Below, piece after piece: positions 1-5,454 of a stretch of DNA of 5,454 nucleotides; position 1 is the first letter of the stretch; each line of letters begins with the position of its first letter. Source of the DNA: Verrucomicrobiota bacterium (GTDB lineage Bacteria > Verrucomicrobiota > Verrucomicrobiia > Chthoniobacterales > UBA10450); the NCBI GenBank assembly GCA_003218785.1, contig QHOM01000222.1, positions 1 to 5,454 of the forward strand, given 5' to 3'. The notes under the pieces were generated by a model that did not search any database, was not told the DNA's origin, and was given only the letters and a program-made list of their open reading frames with translations. A program made the translations under genes and the position numbers.

Positions 1-1220
1 CGGCGAATGGCTGCGGCGCTCCCGGCAAATGTTACAAATACGGCAATCGCCAGAATCACAGGAAACAGCACGGGCTGAATCGTAATCTGCGAATCGAAAA
101 TCGACCGGCAGATCTGACGTGCCAGCAGGGTTCCGCCGGCAAAGCCTACTGCGCCGCCAAGGAGGGCCAGCAGCATGGCTTCGGCAAAGAACAGCGCGGC
201 GACGGCAGTATTGCCTGCTCCCAGAGCCTTCATCAGTCCGACTTCGCCACGCCGCTCGAAAATCGCCGTTGCCATTGCTGCGGAAACAGCCAGTGCCGAG
301 GCGAGCAGCGCCGCCAAGGTGACCAGCAACATGAGTCCCTTGATGCGCAAGAGCACCGTGCCCTCGTTTTGCGCGACCTGACGAATCGGTTCGACATGAG
401 AATGTGGAATGGCCTCTTGCAACTGGTAGGCGATGGACTGCGCATATGGTGAGCAGTACCAGCGATCGAACAGCTCTGGGCCCATGCTCTTCGGATCGCG
501 ACGTGCCAAAGCGTCTTCCGGCTTGGTCAGCGCGCTCACGTAAATGCGGCGAACGGCACCAGGCCTGCCGAGTATTTCTTGCGCCAGTGCCAGAGGAGCA
601 ACGATGTTTTCGTCCTCGCTGCTGCCCGTGGATAGAATGCCTGTCACCCGGCGCTCTCTGCCAACCAGGTGCAGGTGATCACCGGGTTTCAAGTCTAGCT
701 TGGCGGCCAGGCGCTCGCCGAGCAAGATGTCATTCGAATTGTCATCCGGCCACGCTCCCTGAACCTTCCACCATGGATGCGTAATCCGCACTCCTGTAAC
801 GAAATCTTCCTTACCGAACCTGAGCTGCTTGGAAAAGTATGTGCCGAGTAGCGTCACGGGTTTCGAGTCGTTGGCCGTACCCACGTTGACGTTGGCCGGC
901 AACATGGGAGCAAAACCGACGATATTATTCCGCCAGAACATACCCTTGATTTTGGGGAGATCGGCTTCGTTCAGGAATGCGCCGTCGCTTGGTGGTTTAA
1001 GGCTCACACCGCCGATTTCGACGTCGAGTGTGTCCTCTTGTGGAGTGACCAGTAAGTTGGCGCCGTAACTGCGCAGTTCGCGGTTAATTTTGTCCCCAAT
1101 GTCGGTGGCCACCGCAATCATAGCCGTCGCCACAGTGACACCGAGAGTCACAGCAATGCCCGCCAGCAGCTTGCGGCGTTTCTGTCGGCGAAATGATTCG
1201 TAAACCATCCGCACAAACAT
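1..1220 (-). CDS. FtsX/MacB-family ABC transporter permease, partial (C-terminus beyond window)
   Basis: This frame stays open from the ATG at 1220 to the window edge, giving about 406 residues, so only the extreme C-terminus is missing. The layout is that of a MacB-type permease: a basic N-terminus (FRRQKRRK, residues 10-17), a first membrane helix at about 18-38, a large extracytoplasmic domain at about 40-290, and three more helices near 295-320, 340-368 and 383-403. The sequence ERRGEVGLMKALGA (322-335) matches the cytoplasmic coupling-helix region of FtsX-family permeases. The start lies 3 nt after the stop of the FTR1-DUF2318 gene with no clear Shine-Dalgarno, which suggests translational coupling. 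From this position it is most likely the counterpart of the paired permeases Cj1661/Cj1662 in the Campylobacter FTR1/P19 iron locus, with a second permease and an ATPase expected further left. The ABC-permease family is secure; the iron role is inferred from context. Confidence 0.9.
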   Translation of the reverse strand, partial: MFVRMVYESFRRQKRRKLLAGIAVTLGVTVATAMIAVATDIGDKINRELRSYGANLLVTPQEDTLDVEIGGVSLKPPSDGAFLNEADLPKIKGMFWRNNIVGFAPMLPANVNVGTANDSKPVTLLGTYFSKQLRFGKEDFVTGVRITHPWWKVQGAWPDDNSNDILLGERLAAKLDLKPGDHLHLVGRERRVTGILSTGSSEDENIVAPLALAQEILGRPGAVRRIYVSALTKPEDALARRDPKSMGPELFDRWYCSPYAQSIAYQLQEAIPHSHVEPIRQVAQNEGTVLLRIKGLMLLVTLAALLASALAVSAAMATAIFERRGEVGLMKALGAGNTAVAALFFAEAMLLALLGGAVGFAGGTLLARQICRSIFDSQITIQPVLFPVILAIAVFVTFAGSAAAIR

Positions 1221-1223
1221 GGG

Positions 1224-2474
1224 CTATTGCTGCCGGAAGTAGCGCGTGCCTGCCGCCACGTCCGCCTCCGTGATTATGATCGCATCCGAAGTGACTGTCG
1301 CCTGCAGAGGAATGGGATTGCATCCCCCGGCCGTACCCACCGACTGCGAGTTGATGGGGGCAGCGCAGTTCCTGCAAACCACTCCATTAGGGCCCTTGTG
1401 GAAACCCACGGGCCCACAGATCTGGCAGGCGTCAAAAACCGTGGCGATCTTGCCGTCGGGCTTTTGATACAGCCAGAAACGGATGTTGACGCCGTTCTCT
1501 GTGGCGGCGAAGGCGTGGAGATCATGATCGGAAACCTGGGAAAGCGGGATGGTCGCCTTGCCATCCACAAACGTTACGGCGGTCGCGGGAGAAAGCGTGT
1601 TCACGCTCTTGGCGTAGATGAATTCTGCCGTTACTAGCAGGATAAACAGGAACGAGCTCGCGTAAACGGAAGCCATCCACAGCCGCTCGCGGCGCGCACT
1701 CCACATGACTTTGCGGCGCTCGGCCGGGGATGCCGGGACGGGCACAGGCTCCCGCCGCTTGATTTCAAACAGTACCATCAGCGCCGCCAAGGCGAAAATC
1801 GTAATGAAGAAGAAAAGATCATTGCGAACGATGGGCCCGATGATAGCCATTTCCCGCCGGGAGGAGGGAAGAACGCCATTTTCCGAAAGCTCATGCAATC
1901 CGGAAACAATTAACTGTGCCGCCACAAAGAGCAGAATGATGGTCGTGACTCGGAAAAATTTTGGCAGATTGATGCGCACGCTGCCCTTCACGAACGTCAC
2001 GCCAAACAGCACGGCCGCGACCACACCTAGCAGCGTGCCAAGAAAGCTCATCAGCTCGGTCGAGTTGAGGGAGACCCCGGAGAGAATCAGCACAGTCTCG
2101 ACGCCCTCGCGCAAGACCATTAGGAATACAAAGAAGAACAAGCCAAAGCGGGACCCTCGGCCCGCCAGCAGCTCCAACTTGCCCTCAATCTGACCCTTCA
2201 GCTTATGGCCGGTCTTCATCATGAAAATGATCATCGTCACGACGAAGAAAGCTGCGGCCAGCATGACCCAGCCTTCAAAGATGTCTTCGTTCCATTTCGT
2301 GCGGGAGAGCAGGACAGCAACGCCAATGCTGCCGACAGACGCGGCAATCAAGGCTGCATAGACGGATTTGCGCAGATCATTGCGCTCAATCTTGGCCAGG
2401 TAGGCCAAAGTAATGCCAATGATCAGAGAGGCTTCGACGCCTTCGCGCAACGTGACGATAAAAGCTTGGAGCAT
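1224..2474 (-). CDS. FTR1-family iron permease fused to a C-terminal DUF2318 cysteine domain
   Basis: This 416-aa inner-membrane protein has two parts. Residues 1-240 form an FTR1/EfeU-type iron permease with about seven hydrophobic segments and two REGVE motifs (10-14 and 122-126); in this family the REGxE glutamates bind iron during transport. After a charged, proline-rich loop (about 239-262), an extra helix (about 266-286) leads to a likely periplasmic domain. That domain carries CQIC (350-353), CRNC (367-370) and GGCNP (383-387), the pattern of DUF2318, found in Cj1660 of the Campylobacter FTR1/P19 locus. DUF2318 may bind a metal or Fe-S centre or handle electrons, but its role is not settled. 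A TAG directly precedes the ATG, so no longer start is possible in this frame. The SD-like AGAAGG sits 12 nt upstream, which is rather far. An ABC permease gene follows after 3 nt. Substrate is probably Fe2+/Fe3+; Pb2+ uptake by FTR1 relatives is a less likely alternative. Confidence 0.93.
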   Translation of the reverse strand: MLQAFIVTLREGVEASLIIGITLAYLAKIERNDLRKSVYAALIAASVGSIGVAVLLSRTKWNEDIFEGWVMLAAAFFVVTMIIFMMKTGHKLKGQIEGKLELLAGRGSRFGLFFFVFLMVLREGVETVLILSGVSLNSTELMSFLGTLLGVVAAVLFGVTFVKGSVRINLPKFFRVTTIILLFVAAQLIVSGLHELSENGVLPSSRREMAIIGPIVRNDLFFFITIFALAALMVLFEIKRREPVPVPASPAERRKVMWSARRERLWMASVYASSFLFILLVTAEFIYAKSVNTLSPATAVTFVDGKATIPLSQVSDHDLHAFAATENGVNIRFWLYQKPDGKIATVFDACQICGPVGFHKGPNGVVCRNCAAPINSQSVGTAGGCNPIPLQATVTSDAIIITEADVAAGTRYFRQQ

Positions 2475-2476
2475 CT

Positions 2477-2494
2477 AGAGAAAGTGCCTTCTCT
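2477..2494 (-). promoter_or_regulatory. Hairpin over the Shine-Dalgarno of the FTR1 gene
   Basis: In the transcript, AGAGAA pairs perfectly with TTCTCT over six base pairs, and one G-U pair can extend the stem, leaving a GCAC loop. The 5' arm and loop contain AGAAGG (2487-2492), the only Shine-Dalgarno-like sequence before the ATG at 2474. The fold could mask the ribosome site or be incidental. The short AU-rich stem would be only marginally stable. Confidence 0.3.
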
Positions 2495-2495
2495 T

Positions 2496-2514
2496 ATTGC
2501 AACTCAATTGCAAT
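2496..2514. promoter_or_regulatory. 19-bp inverted repeat, candidate metal-responsive operator
   Basis: ATTGCAA and TTGCAAT form perfect 7-bp inverted arms around a 5-bp centre, 22-40 nt upstream of the FTR1 start codon and just downstream of a possible promoter. The length and symmetry suit a dimeric repressor of the Fur class. TGC/GCA-type half-sites of this kind have been described for Fur/Mur proteins of alphaproteobacteria. Repression of an iron permease by an iron sensor would fit, but the regulator is not encoded here and its identity is inference. Confidence 0.45.
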
Positions 2515-2527
2515 TAGAACTACTTAC

Positions 2528-2557
2528 AGGATAACCTCGCGGCTCTGGAGGCGTCAA
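2528..2557 (-). promoter_or_regulatory. Possible sigma70-type promoter for the FTR1 operon
   Basis: On the minus strand TTGACG (2552-2557) and TATCCT (2528-2533) are separated by 18 bp, matching five of six and four of six consensus positions. Transcription would start near 2521, placing the 19-bp inverted repeat at about +7 to +25, where a bound repressor would block initiation or early elongation. The -10 match is modest and the region is GC-rich, so chance is possible. Confidence 0.35.
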
Positions 2558-2635
2558 CGCGGCGAATTAAGACAGCCTGTGATCCGGGCCATAAAGAGAA
2601 AGCGGCGTCGGGCTTCGGCATCGCGCGATGAGAAG

Positions 2636-3322
2636 TCACAACCGTTTGAGGAAACGCTTCGCCTCCTCCAGATGAGAGAAGAGCCTTTCCTCGGCGGCGA
2701 ACTCGGCCGGATGCACACAGCGGCGACTGCCCCGCAACTTCACCGGATGCTTGAGGTGCAGCATCTCGTGATAGACGATGTACTCGACTGCGTACCGCGG
2801 CACTTGCGGACTGTCGAACACGCGGCTGACGACAATCGCATTGTGAGCCGGATCGTAATGCCCGAGGCTGTTGCGGGCGTGATCGCGGCTCCAAGTCATG
2901 TTCGGCCGGGCGAGCAGGCCGTGGAAGTACCACGTGTTCAAGGTTTCGAAAATCGCCTCCAGATCGTAAACCCTGCCGCGCGCCGATTCGATCCGCTTGC
3001 GACCACGCATCTGTCGTACCAGGTGCACCTTGGCGGCGATCTCACGACTCGATACGTGTCTTCGATAACGAGTAGCATGCACGCGCTCAATGGGCTTGCG
3101 ATACATCTTGGCCAGGAGGATGTGAGCAATGGCGCGCAGCACCGATTCAGGCGCTCCTTCCAGCAAGTCGGAAAGACGGACGAGAAGTTTGCCGTCGCGC
3201 AGGCGAATGGTGTTGTTCACGTTGGCAAAAGCAAAGAACTGGATTGCGAACTCGGGCATGGGCGCCCGCGGCCGCAGTTCGCGATGACTTTCCTGGAAAA
3301 TGTGGGGAAGACACTCTCGCAC
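2636..3322 (-). CDS. SprT-like zinc metalloprotein (putative metallopeptidase)
   Basis: This 228-aa protein carries YHEMLHLKH (184-192), an HExxH zinc motif with ligands H185 and H189 and catalytic E186. H204 in HPAEF is the likely third ligand, in the place expected for SprT/YgjP-like domains. The preceding stretch also fits a SprT-like domain: TWYFHG (130-135), WSR (144-146), LGHYDP (153-158), and a short strand with IVVS (163-166). There is no signal peptide, so it is probably cytoplasmic. The basic segment at about 75-117 could contact nucleic acid, but that is speculative. The GTG start is the first possible, because an in-frame TAA lies 12 nt before it. No Shine-Dalgarno is visible, so a start at M22 (3259) is also possible. 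It stands alone, 122 bp after the preceding gene and 161 bp before FTR1, and nothing ties it to iron uptake. The family call is good; the substrate is unknown. Confidence 0.82.
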   Translation of the reverse strand: MRECLPHIFQESHRELRPRAPMPEFAIQFFAFANVNNTIRLRDGKLLVRLSDLLEGAPESVLRAIAHILLAKMYRKPIERVHATRYRRHVSSREIAAKVHLVRQMRGRKRIESARGRVYDLEAIFETLNTWYFHGLLARPNMTWSRDHARNSLGHYDPAHNAIVVSRVFDSPQVPRYAVEYIVYHEMLHLKHPVKLRGSRRCVHPAEFAAEERLFSHLEEAKRFLKRL

Positions 3323-3444
3323 GTTGGAGGTAGATTAGCACGAGAAAATCGTGAATCGCAGAATATGCCGAGAATTCGCAGGCAGAAGAAATGGAAATTG
3401 GTCTTTCTCTGCCATCTTAGCGAGACGCTCAGCACTCTTAACAG
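3323..3444. other. Intergenic spacer between the small exported-protein gene and the SprT-like gene
   Basis: This 122-bp spacer should hold the promoter of the SprT-like gene, but no convincing -35/-10 pair is visible; the best -10-like match on the minus strand, TATTCT, lacks a good -35 partner. Short inverted repeats lie near the end of the upstream gene: CTTAAC-a-GTTAAG at 3437-3449, overlapping its stop codon, and AGCG-aga-CGCT at 3419-3429. Neither is followed by a T-run, so no intrinsic terminator is claimed. Confidence 0.5.
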
Positions 3445-3931
3445 TTAAGGGCTCGCTTTCTTCTTTTTATGCTTGGCCGCTTCTTCTTCCTCGGCGAGGA
3501 GTTTGCGGTGATCGTCAGCCCCGCTATCCACCGCGTCGATCGCATTCGAGAGGACAAACTCGTACTCTTTGGCTTCATGTTCCTGGATTCCGGCGGCATC
3601 CTTCAGCGCGCGCAATTTTGCCTGGAACTCGGTATCGGCCTCGATGACGGCCTTGAGCGTAGAGGGCCAGGAACTCTTCGAGTTGGTCATGGGTCTGCTT
3701 GCCGCGGTCAGTGACCTTGGGATCGCTGCGCATCTGTTCGAGTGAGGCGAGGCGGGCACGCGTGAACTTGACGAACAGCTTGAGACGCTGGTCCGGTTCC
3801 ATGGCCGTGTCCCGCAACTGGTCAGCTTCAGCAGGAGTCAGTGAGGCATGCCTGCCTTGCGCGCTACTAAAGGCGGCCGGAATGCAAAACAAGAACAGGC
3901 AAATACGGACAAACGGGCTAGGGAAAATCAT
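3445..3931 (-). pseudogene. Small exported helical protein, split by a frameshift
   Basis: The gene begins at an ATG overlapping the previous stop codon (ATGA), with a good SD, AAGGG (3938-3942), 6 nt away. The first frame encodes a signal peptide (residues 1-25, hydrophobic core CLFLFCIPAAF) and a helical, charged region as far as THDQLEEFLAL (80-90). It then turns into low-quality, Arg/Gly-rich sequence ending at 3575. A sensible sequence resumes in the +1 frame from about 3663: 72 residues starting STLKAVIEADTEFQAKLRAL and ending in an acidic run and a lysine-rich tail (KHKKKK), with stop TAA at 3445. Joined, the product would be about 160 aa, periplasmic and probably coiled or helical. 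Causes could be one extra C in the CCC at about 3664-3666, or a deletion that removed a connecting segment. No slippery site points to programmed frameshifting. No family is recognised; the function is unknown. Confidence 0.7.
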
Positions 3932-4371
3932 TTTTCACCCTTGACGCCGAACATCTTACTCAGCAGGTCGGTGCGGACGTGCTCCAAGCGGTCAATCGCG
4001 TTCTGTACCGGGGGTTGATCTTCGAAGCTAAGAGTGCGCTTCAGGTCTCGCAACTTGTGTGCCATCTTTCGCACGACAATTTCCGTGTGCTTGAGCTTCT
4101 TGCCCGATGTTGCGGCCGCGTCGCCGGCCCGCTCCGAGTAAAGGACAACGTCATCGATGGCGGCGCGCGCCTGCTCTGCCTTGCCGTCGGTATAAAGTGT
4201 GTGGGCGGCATCAAGCTGGCGCTCGGCAATTTCAGTGCAGATGCCGGGACGGTCCGCAACCTTCGCGGACTCTGCACGGCTCTTGAGTGCCTCTAGAGTC
4301 TCCTCCTTCCGCGCCCACGCGGTGAGCGCAGTGGCCAAAAGGACGGCGAGAATGACGCCCCAGCTCCTCAT
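3928..4371 (-). CDS. Small exported helical protein of unknown function
   Basis: This 147-aa protein has a signal peptide (MRSWGVILAVLLATALTAWA, cleavage probably near residue 20). The mature chain is about 125 residues, strongly charged and almost entirely helical by composition. Two segments stand out: an alanine-rich stretch with DAAHTLYTDGKAEQARAAID (54-73), reminiscent of a single TPR-like hairpin, and a C-terminal region around VVRKMAHKLRDLKRTLSFED (98-117) that looks amphipathic. There are no catalytic motifs. It has one cysteine in the mature region (C45) and no lipobox. Its ATG lies 5 nt after a TAA that ends the probable full-length TPR gene, with a weak AAGAAG site upstream, and its TGA overlaps the next ATG. 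These spacings indicate one operon. A role as a periplasmic partner of the TPR protein is inferred from position only. Confidence 0.8.
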   Translation of the reverse strand: MRSWGVILAVLLATALTAWARKEETLEALKSRAESAKVADRPGICTEIAERQLDAAHTLYTDGKAEQARAAIDDVVLYSERAGDAAATSGKKLKHTEIVVRKMAHKLRDLKRTLSFEDQPPVQNAIDRLEHVRTDLLSKMFGVKGEK

Positions 4372-4376
4372 ATGAA

Positions 4377-4421
4377 TTACTTCTTTGGCTCGATCGCGAT
4401 CAGGCGGTGGCGGGCCTGCTA
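4377..4421 (-). other. In-frame amber codon and 13-codon coding-like extension of the TPR gene
   Basis: The TPR frame meets TAG at 4419-4421, then continues as QARHRLIAIEPKK to a TAA at 4377-4379. Twelve of the 13 codons end in G or C, as in the gene body. The TAA falls 5 nt before the next ATG, a typical operon spacing, whereas the TAG leaves 47 nt. The TAG therefore looks like a recent nonsense change (for example from TGG), an assembly error, or less likely a readthrough stop. Confidence 0.55.
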
Positions 4422-5454
4422 TTCCTGGTCCGGAAACTGACCATTGGCCGCCTGTAGGAACAAATGATAATTTGCCGCAGCCTGCTTGTAATCCCGGAGA
4501 TGATCATAGGCAATGGCGCGCAAAAAATAGCTTACCGGAATTTCCGGGAGAAGCTTGGCGCGCGCGTCCAGCGCCTTGATCGTGAGTGCATAGTTCTTAT
4601 TCTCATTGGCTACCGCTGCCAAATCGCCGTACACGGCGCCCAAATCCGGCTTCAACTTAATGGCGTTGAGAAATTCCTGCTGCGCTTCGGGGAATTTCCT
4701 TTGCTTCATCAGCGTATGGCCGAGTCCCTGATGAAGCTCGGCATCATTAGGTCTCACGCCCGAGAGCGACCGATATACGGCTTCTGCCTGATTAAATCTT
4801 CCCGCGGTCGCATAGAGATCGGCCAAGTCGCGCTCCGCGTCCGCATCAGCCGGAGCGAGTTTCAGTCCTGTCTGAAGTTGGGCAATTGCATCATCGGTCT
4901 TTCCCAAAGCGGCCAGCATACGTCCGAGTTGGATGTGTACGCCGGCGTCTTCGGGACGGAGTGCAACGAGTTTACGTAGCGCATTTTCGGCGTCCGGCAG
5001 ACGCTTGCTGCGCATGTAGATGTTGGCCAGAGCGGTGAGCGCTTCGACCGATTGGGGTTCCAGCGTCAGCACCTGCTGATATTCTTTCTCCGCCCCGGCT
5101 AGATCACTCTGACGTTCGCGTAGCAGGCCAGCGGAGATGTGAGGCTCAGGATCCTTAGGTTTCAGCGCAGCAGCTTCACGGTACGCCTCTAGCGCTTCCT
5201 GCGGCTTGTTTGCCTCCAGGACATGACCCAACGATAGCCAGGCGCGTTCGCGGCCCTCTTCCACATGGCCCACCGGAGTCAGTTTGATCGCCGCACGAAG
5301 AAAGCGCTCAGCATCCGGTTGGCGTGCCTTGGCGAGCATTAATCCCAAATTCAAATTCGATTCGAAAATGTCCGGGTTGGCCGCGACAGATTTGCGGTAG
5401 GCCGCGATCGAGTCTTCGCTTCTGCCCAGCGCGTTGTATACAAAGCCGAGATCG
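4419..5454 (-). CDS. Tetratricopeptide-repeat protein, partial (N-terminus beyond window)
   Basis: The frame is open to the right edge, so 344 residues of a longer protein are visible; TTG and ATG codons near 5354 and 5339 fall inside a repeat and are not real starts. About ten consecutive 34-residue TPR units can be aligned by their features: a small or aromatic residue in helix A, A/G at position 8, hydrophobic helix B, and a closing proline, as in AAALKP, VLTLEP, LVALRP, GLKLAP and AIKLKP. One unit is longer, with an insert near GHVEEGRER. Such arrays form a superhelical scaffold for protein-protein binding and have no catalytic role. Cell location cannot be judged without the N-terminus, but the two exported proteins encoded downstream suggest a periplasmic or envelope setting. 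The stop is TAG, after FPDQE, and coding-like sequence continues beyond it. The TPR fold is certain; the partner is unknown. Confidence 0.92.
   Translation of the reverse strand, partial: DLGFVYNALGRSEDSIAAYRKSVAANPDIFESNLNLGLMLAKARQPDAERFLRAAIKLTPVGHVEEGRERAWLSLGHVLEANKPQEALEAYREAAALKPKDPEPHISAGLLRERQSDLAGAEKEYQQVLTLEPQSVEALTALANIYMRSKRLPDAENALRKLVALRPEDAGVHIQLGRMLAALGKTDDAIAQLQTGLKLAPADADAERDLADLYATAGRFNQAEAVYRSLSGVRPNDAELHQGLGHTLMKQRKFPEAQQEFLNAIKLKPDLGAVYGDLAAVANENKNYALTIKALDARAKLLPEIPVSYFLRAIAYDHLRDYKQAAANYHLFLQAANGQFPDQE

Noticed and set aside
404..784. A plus-strand frame of 126 codons in the left part of the window
   Set aside because: It lies opposite the continuous permease frame that runs from 1220 to the window edge and has no independent support.
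1705..2193. A 162-residue plus-strand open frame opposite the FTR1 domain
   Set aside because: Its Ser/Thr/Arg-rich composition is what the antisense of hydrophobic membrane codons gives; the opposite strand carries REGVE motifs and membrane helices.
2520..2933. A minus-strand frame overlapping the end of the SprT-like gene and the promoter spacer
   Set aside because: It is Arg/Ser/Ala-rich, overlaps the zinc-motif coding sequence in another frame, and would cover the FTR1 promoter region.
2579..3448. A 289-residue plus-strand open frame opposite the SprT-like gene
   Set aside because: The minus-strand frame has a clear zinc motif and a coherent domain, while the plus-strand translation has no recognisable domain or hydrophobic pattern. 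Long antisense frames are common in GC-rich genes.
3437..3449. Palindrome CTTAAC-a-GTTAAG at the end of the split exported-protein gene as a terminator
   Set aside because: The stem is short and AT-rich, overlaps the stop codon and is not followed by a T-run, so it does not meet the pattern of an intrinsic terminator.
1..5454. CRISPR arrays, tRNA or rRNA genes, insertion sequences, attachment sites
   Set aside because: No regularly spaced repeats, no cloverleaf or rRNA-like stretches, no transposase or integrase motifs and no flanking terminal repeats were seen on either strand.

Overview
This 5.45-kb, GC-rich window has all its genes on the minus strand, so transcription runs from high to low coordinates. 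It looks chromosomal and bacterial. The gene style (an FTR1 iron permease fused to a DUF2318 domain, a MacB/FtsX-type permease directly behind it, and a TPR protein followed by small exported helical proteins) suggests an acidobacterium, possibly Terriglobia. That placement is an inference from gene content; the window holds no rRNA or marker gene to prove it.

In transcription order, the right-hand block (5454 to 3445) is a tightly packed three-gene unit. It begins with a TPR protein whose start lies beyond the window, followed by a 147-aa exported helical protein and a second small exported protein that starts in a 4-nt ATGA overlap with its predecessor. Two of the three genes carry apparent lesions. 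The TPR gene has an amber stop followed by 13 further in-frame, well-coded codons ending at a TAA 5 nt before the next ATG. The last gene is split by a frameshift near position 3663. Its function is unknown.

The centre (3322 to 2636) holds a single gene for a SprT-like zinc metalloprotein with an HEMLH motif and a likely third His ligand.

The left-hand block (2474 to 1) is an iron-transport operon. A 161-bp spacer carries a plausible sigma70-like promoter, then a perfect 7-5-7 inverted repeat (ATTGCAA-N5-TTGCAAT) that could be a metal-responsive operator, then a small hairpin covering the Shine-Dalgarno. Next comes a 416-aa FTR1 permease with two REGVE motifs, fused through an extra membrane helix to a DUF2318 cysteine domain. 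An FtsX/MacB-family ABC permease starts 3 nt after its stop and runs off the left edge. This resembles the Campylobacter FTR1/P19 iron uptake locus (Cj1658-Cj1663), but with FTR1 and the DUF2318 component in one polypeptide and no P19 gene immediately upstream. The most informative points are this fusion, the candidate operator, and the two lesions in the TPR operon.
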